Positions 46,008-53,443 of a stretch of DNA of 64,000 nt are shown here, in pieces. The DNA comes from Epilithonimonas hungarica (lineage in GTDB: Bacteria; Bacteroidota; Bacteroidia; Flavobacteriales; Weeksellaceae). Position 1 is the stretch's first letter. Every line of letters starts with the position of its first letter. Position numbers and translations under genes: made by a program. The notes under the pieces are model-generated. The model saw only the letters and a list, made by a program, of their open reading frames with translations. It had not been told where the DNA came from and ran no database searches. The DNA is taken from assembly GCF_900102265.1 (NCBI RefSeq), contig NZ_FNBH01000002.1:124001-188000 (forward strand), read 5' to 3'.

Positions 46008-47750
46008 TTATTTAAGTCTGATTTCTGAAACCGAAGTTCCTTGTGCTACCATTGGAAAAACGTTGTTTTCTTTTCCAACCATTACTTCCAGAAGATAGGC
46101 GCCGTCATGGTTCAACATTGTTTCCAAAGCAGATTTCAGATTTTCTCTCTCAGAAATTCTTTGTCCATCGATGTAATAAGCTTTCGCCACTGCAACGAAA
46201 TCCGGACTTGTAATATTCACGAAAGAATAACGTCTATCATTGAATAATTGCTGCCACTGCCTTACCATTCCCAGAAATTCATTATTGAGAATCATGATTT
46301 TGACTCTAGCTCCGAATTGCATAATGGTTCCCAATTCCTGCAACGTCATTTGAAATCCGCCGTCTCCGATAATTGCGACAACTGTTTTTTCAGGTGCCCC
46401 ATACCAAGCCCCAATCGCCGCCGGCAAACCAAATCCCATTGTTCCCAATCCACCAGATGTTACGCTGGATTTTGAATTATTGAATTTCGCATATCGGCAA
46501 GTGACCATTTGGTGTTGACCAACGTCTGTTGCGATGATTGCGTCTCCATTAGTCAAATCATTCAGAACTTTGATAACCTCTCCCATAGTCAAAACTTCAG
46601 ATGTGGGATTGAGTTCTTCCTGAATGACTTCTTTGATTTCTTCTTTTTCCAATTCTCGAAATTCATTTAACCAAGCTGAATGGTCATTTTCGTTAAGAAG
46701 CGCAGTTAACATTGGTAAAATCTTTTTGCAATTTCCCCAAACCGGAACTGTGGTTTTCACATTCTTATCGATTTCGGCTGGGTCAATATCAAGATGAATA
46801 ATTTTTGCTTGTTTTGCATATTTGTCCAAACGTCCAGTCACCCTGTCATCGAAACGCATTCCGACTGCAATCAGAACATCACATTCGTTGGTCATTACGT
46901 TTGGTGCGTAATTGCCGTGCATTCCCAACATTCCGACGTGTAAAGGATGGTTGGTTTCCAAAGCACTCAATCCCATTACAGTCGCTGCTGCGGGAAGATT
47001 TGCCTTTTCAATAAACGCTTTGAATTCCCTCTCTGCTTTTCCCAAAATCACCCCTTGTCCAAACAGAACAAATGGTTTTTTTGCCTGATTAATCAATTCT
47101 GCGGCCTGTTCGATATACTCATTTCTGATTTCCGGCTCCGGGCGGTAGCTTCTGATGTGGTTGCATTTTTTGTAACCCAAATATTCAAATAATTGCATTT
47201 GAGCATTTTTGGTAATATCAATCAAAACCGGTCCTGGGCGACCTGTGCTTGCGATGTGAAATGCTTTGGCAATCGCTTCCGGAATTTCCGTAGCATCAGT
47301 CACCTGATAATTCCATTTTGTGACTGGCGTTGTGATGTTGATGACGTCCGTTTCCTGAAAAGCATCGGTTCCCAAAAGTGAGGCGAAAACCTGACCCGTG
47401 ATACAGACAATGGGATTGCTATCTATCATTGCATCTGCCAAACCTGTTACCAAATTCGTAGCACCTGGACCACTTGTTGCAAACACAACACCCGTTTTTC
47501 CCGAAGTTCTCGCAAATCCCTGAGCCGCGTGAATTGCGCCTTGCTCGTGGCGAACCAAAATATGTTTCAGTTTGTCGGAATAGTCGTACAGAGCATCATA
47601 GATTGGCATAATGGCGCCACCAGGATAACCGAAAACAGTATGTACATTTTCCTGCAACAACGCTTCTAAAACAGCTTTTGAACCGGAAATTTCTACCGGT
47701 TTGGGCTGTTCGGTTTCTGCTTTTTTTATTTGTGAAATGGTATTATTCAT
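46008..47750 (-). CDS. ilvB: Acetolactate synthase large (catalytic) subunit
   Basis: Thiamine diphosphate enzyme that condenses pyruvate with pyruvate or 2-oxobutanoate, the first common step of valine, leucine and isoleucine synthesis. It is 580 aa. The Pyr domain has VFGYPGGAIMPIYDALYD, the catalytic Glu in LVRHEQGAIHAAQGFAR and FATSGPGATNLVTGLADA. The central FAD domain follows. The PP domain has the ThDP motif IIGDGGFQMTLQEL (GDG) and ILNNEFLGMVRQWQ. The C-terminus ENNVFPMVAQGTSVSEI is typical. It is between ilvD and ilvN. The 140-bp gap on its upstream side carries three small hairpins. Confidence 0.97.
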   Translation of the reverse strand: MNNTISQIKKAETEQPKPVEISGSKAVLEALLQENVHTVFGYPGGAIMPIYDALYDYSDKLKHILVRHEQGAIHAAQGFARTSGKTGVVFATSGPGATNLVTGLADAMIDSNPIVCITGQVFASLLGTDAFQETDVINITTPVTKWNYQVTDATEIPEAIAKAFHIASTGRPGPVLIDITKNAQMQLFEYLGYKKCNHIRSYRPEPEIRNEYIEQAAELINQAKKPFVLFGQGVILGKAEREFKAFIEKANLPAAATVMGLSALETNHPLHVGMLGMHGNYAPNVMTNECDVLIAVGMRFDDRVTGRLDKYAKQAKIIHLDIDPAEIDKNVKTTVPVWGNCKKILPMLTALLNENDHSAWLNEFRELEKEEIKEVIQEELNPTSEVLTMGEVIKVLNDLTNGDAIIATDVGQHQMVTCRYAKFNNSKSSVTSGGLGTMGFGLPAAIGAWYGAPEKTVVAIIGDGGFQMTLQELGTIMQFGARVKIMILNNEFLGMVRQWQQLFNDRRYSFVNITSPDFVAVAKAYYIDGQRISERENLKSALETMLNHDGAYLLEVMVGKENNVFPMVAQGTSVSEIRLK

Positions 47751-47776
47751 TTTTAATATTTTTTCCTTAGAAAGTT

Positions 47777-47861
47777 GAACCCTTCGGGTTCTGATTTGTT
47801 TGGGTTTATATCTATTCCATAGGTTTCACCTACGGCTATTAATGTTGAATCCTGCGGATTC
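47777..47861. repeat. Three tandem mini-hairpins in the ilvD-ilvB gap
   Basis: GAACCC/GGGTTC (47777-47791), CCATAGGT/ACCTACGG (47817-47835, one mismatch) and GAATCC/GGATTC (47847-47861) follow one another, each with a 3-base loop. They match intergenic repeats I recall from Chryseobacterium. No T-run follows on the minus strand, so termination is not expected. Confidence 0.6.
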
Positions 47862-47890
47862 TAGTTAAAAAATATTTCTTTTTTGAAAAT

Positions 47891-49576
47891 TTATAAATCT
47901 GTGACGCAACCTTGTGATGCATCGGCTACAGACTTGGCGTATTTGTACAGCACGCCACGTTTCACTTTGTATTCCGGTTGTTGGAACTCGGCTTTTCTGT
48001 TGGCAATTTCTTCGTCTGACAAAAGAGCATTGATGGTATTTTTCTCTGCATCCAGTTCTATCACATCGCCATCTTTTATTAAGCCAATCAATCCTCCGGA
48101 AAATGCTTCAGGTGTAATATGACCAACTACAAAACCGTGCGTTCCTCCGGAAAATCTGCCGTCTGTAATCAATGCTACATTTTTTCCTAAACCCGAACCC
48201 ATCAAAGCGGAAGTTGGTTTCAGCATTTCCGGCATTCCGGGTGCACCTTTTGGTCCTTCGTTTTTGATAACGACTACGTTTCCTTCTTTGATTTTTTTGT
48301 CTTCGATGCCTTTGATGAATTCTTTTTCGCCGTCAAAAACGATGGCTGTTCCTTTGAAATATGCGCCTTCTTTACCCGTAATTTTTGCAACTGAACCTTT
48401 CTCGGCAAGATTTCCGTACAGAATTCTGATATGTCCTGTCGCTTTGATTGGGTCTTTGATATCGTGAATAATATTTTGGTCTCTTTCAATAATTGATGTT
48501 ACGTGTTCGAGATTTTCGGCAATCGTTTTTCCTGTTACCGTCAAGCAATCGCCGTGAAGCAGTCCTAAATCCAAAAGATATTTCATCACCGCCGGAATGC
48601 CACCAACATTGTGAAGGTCTTCCATCAAGTATTTTCCACTTGGCTTAAGGTCAGCTAAAAATGGCGTTTCATCACTGATTTTTCGGAAATCATCTAAAGT
48701 CAAATCGTATCCGATAGATTTTGCAATGGCGATAAAATGCAGAACGGCATTGGTGCTTCCACCCAAAATCATAATCAACCTTAAAGCATTTTCGAACGCT
48801 TTAGGTGTCATTATGTCGGATGGTTTGATATCTTTCTCCAAAAGGATTTTAACATAATGTCCAGCGAACCGACATTCTTCTTTTTTCTCTTTGCTTAAAG
48901 CTGGATAAGATGATGAATAAGGCAAACTCATTCCGAGCGCTTCGATTGCTGAAGCCATTGTATTAGCAGTGTACATTCCGCCACACGCACCGGCGCTTGG
49001 ACAGGAATTTTTTATCACGCCTTTGAAATCTTCGTCAGAAATTTTCCCTGCTATTTTATTTCCCAAAGCTTCGAAAGCAGAAACGATGTTCAAATCCTGA
49101 CCTTTGTAATGTCCCGGCGCGATACTTCCGCCATAGACCATAATTGAAGGTCTATCCAACCTAGCCATCGCCATCAAAGAACCCGGCATATTTTTGTCGC
49201 AACCTGGAACGGTAATCAATCCGTCGTAATATTGACCCGCGCAAACGGCTTCAATAGAATCTGCAATGATGTCGCGGCTTACGAGAGAATATCGCATTCC
49301 ATCGGTTCCGTTGGTCATTCCGTCACTGATCCCGATAGTGTGGAACATCAATCCAACTAAGTTTTGTTCTTTGACTCCTTTTTTTACAATCTCAGCCAGA
49401 CCATTAAGGTGCATATTACAAGTATTGCCGTCGTAGCCCATACTTGCGATTCCAATCTGTGCTTTGTCAAAATCTTCTTCTTCAAAACCAATCCCGTAAA
49501 ACATTGCCTGAGTGGCAGGCTGCGTTGGATCTTTTGTCAGGGTTTTGGAATATTTGTTCAGTTCTACGTTACACAT
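47891..49576 (-). CDS. ilvD: Dihydroxy-acid dehydratase
   Basis: Iron-sulfur enzyme that dehydrates dihydroxy acids to the 2-oxo acids preceding valine and isoleucine. It is 561 aa. Cluster cysteines are in [12 protein letters not shown] (about residue 54), [12 protein letters not shown] (about 125) and [14 protein letters not shown] (about 198). [16 protein letters not shown] and the C-terminal [19 protein letters not shown] block are conserved. ilvE lies upstream and its last 8 bases overlap the ilvD start, so the two are coupled. It is the second gene of the ilv operon. Confidence 0.97.
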   Translation of the reverse strand: MCNVELNKYSKTLTKDPTQPATQAMFYGIGFEEEDFDKAQIGIASMGYDGNTCNMHLNGLAEIVKKGVKEQNLVGLMFHTIGISDGMTNGTDGMRYSLVSRDIIADSIEAVCAGQYYDGLITVPGCDKNMPGSLMAMARLDRPSIMVYGGSIAPGHYKGQDLNIVSAFEALGNKIAGKISDEDFKGVIKNSCPSAGACGGMYTANTMASAIEALGMSLPYSSSYPALSKEKKEECRFAGHYVKILLEKDIKPSDIMTPKAFENALRLIMILGGSTNAVLHFIAIAKSIGYDLTLDDFRKISDETPFLADLKPSGKYLMEDLHNVGGIPAVMKYLLDLGLLHGDCLTVTGKTIAENLEHVTSIIERDQNIIHDIKDPIKATGHIRILYGNLAEKGSVAKITGKEGAYFKGTAIVFDGEKEFIKGIEDKKIKEGNVVVIKNEGPKGAPGMPEMLKPTSALMGSGLGKNVALITDGRFSGGTHGFVVGHITPEAFSGGLIGLIKDGDVIELDAEKNTINALLSDEEIANRKAEFQQPEYKVKRGVLYKYAKSVADASQGCVTDL

Positions 49577-50471
49577 ATTGTAAGTTTGATTTCAAGTATG
49601 AATAATCTTCTTCTAACACCAAATGACGATAAGCTTGCTGAACTTTCGATGCTAAACTCTCTTCCCAATTCAGTTTGAAAGGAACGTCATCAAGAGAACC
49701 TAACGCTACGATTTCGGCGGCTGTCCCACAGAAAAAACCTGCGTCTGCGCCTTTCATTTCTTCCGGTTTGAAGAATTTTTCCTCGTAAGGAATTCCAAGC
49801 TGGTCGCAGATTTCGAAAACTGTCGCTCTTGTAATTCCTGGAAGAATACTGCCTTTTGCAGGCGTGAAAAGTTTGCCGTCTTTTTCGAAGAAGATATTGG
49901 CACCGGAACTTTCGGCTACATTTCCGTCAGCATCCAGAACCAAAGCTTCATCAAAACCTTTGTCTTTCGCTTCCTGACAAGCTAAAATTGAATTCACATA
50001 ATGACCGCTTACTTTTGCTTCTACCTTGAAAGCTTTTGGATTCGGACGTTCAAATGATGATGTCATAATTCTCATTTGGTTGGCCATATAACCATTATCC
50101 CAATTCCAAACCTCGATGACGAGATAACTTTTTTGTCCTTTTGACAAGGCCATATTTGGAGAACAAATGACCAACGGGCGAATGTATGCGTTTGATAAAT
50201 TATTAATTTCCAATAATTTGTATGTTGCTTCCACCATTTCTTCAGTAGAATAATCGAAAGGCATCATCATTGTTTGGGCAGACCTTCTCAGTCTGTTGTA
50301 ATGTTCCTCTGCTTTGAAAATCTTGGTTCCGTTCGCGGTTTTGTAAGATTTAATCCCTTCGAAAACAGCATATCCGTAGTGTAACGATTGACCATACAAG
50401 TCGGTCTTGGCTTCTTTTGCTTTTACATATTCCCCATCAAAAAAGAGAACACTGTCGTCATTGAAATACAT
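49569..50471 (-). CDS. ilvE: Branched-chain amino acid aminotransferase
   Basis: PLP-dependent fold-type IV transaminase that makes valine, leucine and isoleucine from their 2-oxo acids. It is 300 aa, the normal length. The N-terminus ([34 protein letters not shown]) is characteristic. The PLP lysine is in [16 protein letters not shown] (about residue 155). [21 protein letters not shown] and [12 protein letters not shown] follow, then the phosphate-binding [13 protein letters not shown]. It is the first structural gene of the operon, 40 bp after an intrinsic terminator, and so is directly under the control of the upstream leader-peptide attenuator. Confidence 0.97.
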   Translation of the reverse strand: MYFNDDSVLFFDGEYVKAKEAKTDLYGQSLHYGYAVFEGIKSYKTANGTKIFKAEEHYNRLRRSAQTMMMPFDYSTEEMVEATYKLLEINNLSNAYIRPLVICSPNMALSKGQKSYLVIEVWNWDNGYMANQMRIMTSSFERPNPKAFKVEAKVSGHYVNSILACQEAKDKGFDEALVLDADGNVAESSGANIFFEKDGKLFTPAKGSILPGITRATVFEICDQLGIPYEEKFFKPEEMKGADAGFFCGTAAEIVALGSLDDVPFKLNWEESLASKVQQAYRHLVLEEDYSYLKSNLQYV

Positions 50472-50510
50472 TTTGTATTGATTTTATATTTGTTTGTTAG
50501 ATTTAGGAAA

Positions 50511-50540
50511 ATAAAAAACCATCCTCGTGGTGAGAATGGT
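50511..50540 (-). terminator. Attenuator terminator of the ilv operon
   Basis: On the minus strand ACCATTCTC (50532-50540) pairs with GAGGATGGT (50518-50526), one mismatch, over a 5-base loop and is followed by TTTTTTATTTT. It lies after the leader peptide and before ilvE. Its first arm can instead pair with sequence overlapping the leader stop codon, which would block termination. Confidence 0.9.
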
Positions 50541-50585
50541 CTGTATTATTTCAATTCAATAATTATCACAAGCCATCACTCACCA
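50528..50585 (-). promoter_or_regulatory. Antiterminator pairing in the ilv leader
   Basis: TGGTGAGTGATGG (minus strand, 50585-50573), which covers the last sense codon and stop of the leader peptide and the next seven bases, is complementary to CCATTCTCACCA (50539-50528): TGGTGAG/CTCACCA and ATGG/CCAT with a small bulge. This uses the first arm of the terminator, so the two structures exclude each other. A ribosome stalled on the upstream Ile/Leu/Val codons leaves this arm free; one that reaches the stop codon covers it. Confidence 0.78.
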
Positions 50586-50636
50586 TCGGAATCCGATAAT
50601 GACAAGAATGACAAGAATAATGATTGTGTTATTCAT
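50580..50636 (-). CDS. ilv leader peptide
   Basis: An 18-residue peptide, MNNTIIILVILVIIGFRW, begins with ATG at 50636 and ends with TGA at 50580. Residues 5-14 are ten branched-chain residues in a row (six Ile, two Leu, two Val), encoded by common ATC, ATT, CTT and GTC codons. It lies between a -7-like promoter box and the attenuator terminator, 108 bp upstream of ilvE, the first gene of the branched-chain operon. This is the classical arrangement in which ribosome stalling at uncharged tRNA-Ile/Leu/Val lifts termination. The peptide itself is not expected to have another function. Similarity to proteobacterial IlvL is functional; I do not claim common descent. Confidence 0.9.
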   Translation of the reverse strand: MNNTIIILVILVIIGFRW

Positions 50637-50655
50637 CTGTTTATTTTCAACGGTA

Positions 50656-50663
50656 CAAATGTA
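50656..50663 (-). promoter_or_regulatory. -7 element of the ilv operon
   Basis: The minus strand reads TACATTTG, a TAnnTTTG match 20 bp before the leader ATG. No TTG stands 17-23 bp further upstream, so promoter strength or exact identity is uncertain. Confidence 0.5.
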
Positions 50664-50895
50664 TGAACTAATTCCAATAAACATTGTTTTTTTCATAAAA
50701 ATTTCTTTTCAATAATATTAAAAACACATAAAATATACATATTTTTACGATATTCATTAAAACAGAAATCAGGGATAAGGTATTGATTTTCAAGTTGTGA
50801 AAGCTGAAAAAATTACGATGCCTAAAATTTTACTTTGAATCTGCTATTTTGCTTTTGAATTTTAATTTTCGGTCAGATTTTAATCATTAAAACCG

Positions 50896-50920
50896 AAAAA
50901 TCCACCGATTGGTGGATCTA
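50896..50920 (-). terminator. Terminator after the MFS transporter gene
   Basis: ATCCACC pairs with GGTGGAT (50900-50906 with 50911-50917) over GATT; on the minus strand TTTTTCGG follows. It lies about 50 bp past the MFS stop and closes the PUL-side transcription unit. Between here and the ilv leader (50664-50895) the DNA is AT-rich with no gene seen. Confidence 0.75.
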
Positions 50921-50930
50921 ATATTTCAGA

Positions 50931-50956
50931 CACACTTCGACAAGCGCAGTGTGACA
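50931..50956. repeat. Family C repeat downstream of the MFS gene
   Basis: CACACTTCGACAAGCGCAGT then GTGACA; the ends CACACT and AGTGTG are complementary. It is close to the sequence at 38250-38272. Confidence 0.55.
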
Positions 50957-50969
50957 ACTCAATTTATTA

Positions 50970-52349
50970 TTAGAAATGAACCTGCTGGATCTCTTCTTCA
51001 ATTTCTTTTGGAGTTTCGTCTTCTGATCTAATGAAAACCATCGTTACAACAGCACCGATCAACATACAAACTCCGCCAACAACTACATAATCAATCGCCA
51101 TTTTTCCAAAAATGTTTGAAACGATTGGTCCGCCGAAAATCCCATTAATGATTTGAGGAATTACAATGAAGAAATTAAAGATTCCCATATAGACACCCAT
51201 TTTTCTTTGAGGAATTACTTCTATCAACATTGCATAAGGCATCGCTAAAATACTTGCCCAGGCAAATCCTAATCCTATCATAGAAATCCAAAGCAACGAC
51301 GTATCTTTTATAAAATACATCGATATCAATCCCAAACCTCCTGAGAACAAAGCCAAAGCGTGGGTTTGCTTTTTACCAAGGAATTTAGCAATTGGTGTCA
51401 ATAGAAAAGCAAATGGAATTGCCCAAAGATTATACATTCCGAATAATTTCCCAGTCAAATCTCCAGCATTGTTAAACGCTTCCGAATGTGTATCGTCCGG
51501 CGATAATCCAAAATGATGCGTTGCCAAAGCACTTGTTGTGAAAACCCACATTGTAAATAGTGCAAACCAAGAGAAGAACTGAACAATGCCCAATCTTTTC
51601 ATCTGAGTTGGAATGTTCGCAAAATCCTTGAATATATCTGAAAATTTGGAAGGTTCTGCAACTTCTTTCCCATCTTCGAAAGCTGCAAATTCTTCCGGAG
51701 AATATTCCTTAGTTGTGAAAATCGTGTAAAGAATAGTCAGAATCAAAAATCCTGCACCAACATAAAAAGAGAAAATTACGTTATCCGCTACAAATCCCTC
51801 TGGAGCAACATTCGAGATTCCTAATTTGGTCAACCAATCCGGAAGATAAGAACCGATTACAGCTCCGATTCCAATCAAAATTGTCTGAACAGAAAACCCG
51901 ATTGTTCCCTGATGTTTCGGAAGCATATCTCCAACCAATGCACGGAAAGGTTCCATTGCTACGTTGATAGAAGCATCCATCATCGCTAGAAAAATCACTG
52001 CAAGCAATAATACATTAGCAGCGATAAGATTAGTCACAGAAGCAGCGTTGGGAAGTAATACCAATCCAATTGCACAGAGAACCGCACCAATCAGAAAATA
52101 TGGTTTTCTTCTTCCAAGCGGGCTCCAAGTGTTATCTCCCATATGTCCGATAATCGGCTGAACAATTAATCCTGTAACAGGTGCTACAAGCCAGAACCAG
52201 GAAAGTTCGTGGACGTCAGCGCCCAAATTTGCAAGAATACGACTCGCATTCCCGTTTTGTAAACCAAATGCCATTTGGATTCCCAAAAATCCCATACTCA
52301 TATTGATAATCTGAGCCATTGAGAGATTTGGTTTTATTTTTTTTGTCAT
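50970..52349 (-). CDS. MFS sugar transporter (SLC45/maltose type)
   Basis: A 459-aa inner-membrane transporter of the major facilitator superfamily with about 12 transmembrane helices. The N-terminus (LSMAQIINMSMGFLGIQMAFGLQNGNASRIL) and GDNTWSPLGRRKPYFLIGA between helices 2 and 3 are those of SLC45-like transporters. Related bacterial proteins next to amylase genes take up maltose or maltodextrins. A large central loop (about residues 215-245, charged) separates the two halves. Its place at the end of the alpha-glucan PUL supports import of glucose oligomers made in the periplasm by the GH13 and GH97 enzymes. Substrate is inferred from context. Confidence 0.85.
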   Translation of the reverse strand: MTKKIKPNLSMAQIINMSMGFLGIQMAFGLQNGNASRILANLGADVHELSWFWLVAPVTGLIVQPIIGHMGDNTWSPLGRRKPYFLIGAVLCAIGLVLLPNAASVTNLIAANVLLLAVIFLAMMDASINVAMEPFRALVGDMLPKHQGTIGFSVQTILIGIGAVIGSYLPDWLTKLGISNVAPEGFVADNVIFSFYVGAGFLILTILYTIFTTKEYSPEEFAAFEDGKEVAEPSKFSDIFKDFANIPTQMKRLGIVQFFSWFALFTMWVFTTSALATHHFGLSPDDTHSEAFNNAGDLTGKLFGMYNLWAIPFAFLLTPIAKFLGKKQTHALALFSGGLGLISMYFIKDTSLLWISMIGLGFAWASILAMPYAMLIEVIPQRKMGVYMGIFNFFIVIPQIINGIFGGPIVSNIFGKMAIDYVVVGGVCMLIGAVVTMVFIRSEDETPKEIEEEIQQVHF

Positions 52350-52372
52350 TTATTTTTTAAGGTATTTATATA

Positions 52373-52891
52373 TTATTTTAATTTCTGAATCAAAGTATCT
52401 TCAATTGGTGCTTTGATTTTTGTCACTTCATTTACAACCTCATTGGGAACCGTTACCGAAAGAACGTATTGTTTCACTTTCCATTTACCACCGATTTTTT
52501 CGACAACGCCGGAACCTCTACAGATTTTCATTTGGGTGTCAAGGATTTCATCAAACCAAGCGTAATTTCCGTCTTTGCTGAAATAGATATTTCGTTTTAG
52601 AGATTTGAAATTCCAGGTTGATTTCTTATCGAAAAATGGTTTTGCCCAATCTTTGAATTCCTTTTTGTTCCAGACTTCGGTCGCGTCTGTTCCGATGAAA
52701 GTAGATTCTTCTGCAAAGCAATCAAAATATTTATCAAAATCTGCATCAGCTGCAAACGTATTGAAATCATCTAACAGTTTGTTGATATTCTTTTTCTGAA
52801 CATTCTCATAAAAGCCTTTTTTCTGAGCCAGAACTGAATTGGAAAATATTAAGAACGATGACAGTAGAAAGAGTGAAATTATTTTCTTCAT
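52373..52891 (-). CDS. Exported NTF2/SnoaL-like protein
   Basis: A 172-aa protein with a signal peptide (MKKIISLFLLSSFLIFSNSVLA, cleavage before QKKGF). The remaining 150 residues have the pattern of a SnoaL/NTF2-like fold: helices VQKKNINKLLDDFNTFAADADFDKYFDCFAEES, then strands STFIGTDATEVWNKKEF and the long strand pair GNYAWFDEILDTQMKI and SGVVEKIGGKWKVKQYVLSV. Such domains are found in enzymes and in ligand-binding proteins; no catalytic residues can be named. It lies 6 bp downstream of the DinB-like gene, in one run of minus-strand genes with the amylase and MFS transporter. Function unknown. Confidence 0.78.
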   Translation of the reverse strand: MKKIISLFLLSSFLIFSNSVLAQKKGFYENVQKKNINKLLDDFNTFAADADFDKYFDCFAEESTFIGTDATEVWNKKEFKDWAKPFFDKKSTWNFKSLKRNIYFSKDGNYAWFDEILDTQMKICRGSGVVEKIGGKWKVKQYVLSVTVPNEVVNEVTKIKAPIEDTLIQKLK

Positions 52892-52897
52892 TTGATT

Positions 52898-53371
52898 TTA
52901 TTTTTGAGTTTCTATAATTTTTTTAATTAACACAATCTGACCAAGGTGATAGTAGCTATGTTCTATCATACCGTCAAGATTTCTGATGTATGTTCCGTAT
53001 TTTTCATCAACAAAATCTGCATCGAGTTTTTCATCAGGTAAATTTTCTATCAATTTTGCAAATTCCTCAGAATCTTTCCAAAAACCATCAAGAAAATTGT
53101 CCCATTGCTCTTGAGATTCTAGAGGTGGAAAATCAAAACTGAATTTATCTCTTATTTCCAAACCACCACCAAGCAAAACGTTTTTGATTCCTTTGATATA
53201 ATAATGAATATGCTGTGCAAGAACAGAAATCGTATTGAGATTCTGAAACTTAGCCGTAGCCATTTTATAATCCAAATTTTCCAGCTGGTCTTTGAAATTC
53301 GTGTTCGCAATCCAAGTTCCATTCAGGATGACTTCCCTGAAACGATTTGCCAGTTGTAATTGATTTTTCAT
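52898..53371 (-). CDS. DinB/DUF1572-like protein
   Basis: A 157-aa soluble four-helix-bundle protein of the DinB/YfiT type. Probable metal-ligand histidines are in SVLAQHIHYYIKGIK (about residue 53) and in the final helix EHSYYHLGQIVLIKK (about 137 and 141), which matches the three-His metal site of the superfamily. Members are often thiol S-transferases with bacillithiol or similar cofactors, but many have no known role. It lies 72 bp after the GH13 stop and 6 bp before the NTF2-like gene. It shows no link to polysaccharide use other than position. Confidence 0.78.
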   Translation of the reverse strand: MKNQLQLANRFREVILNGTWIANTNFKDQLENLDYKMATAKFQNLNTISVLAQHIHYYIKGIKNVLLGGGLEIRDKFSFDFPPLESQEQWDNFLDGFWKDSEEFAKLIENLPDEKLDADFVDEKYGTYIRNLDGMIEHSYYHLGQIVLIKKIIETQK

Positions 53372-53443
53372 ATCTGAAATATATTAAACTAATGTAAAAA
53401 TTTGTTCGGAAACTCAATTACATTTTCTTGGTTTGGGAAGTTA

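Noticed and set aside
50388-50666. A 92-aa plus-strand frame across the ilv leader
   Set aside because: It is antisense to the leader peptide, terminator and ilvE start, has no promoter and no recognisable domain.
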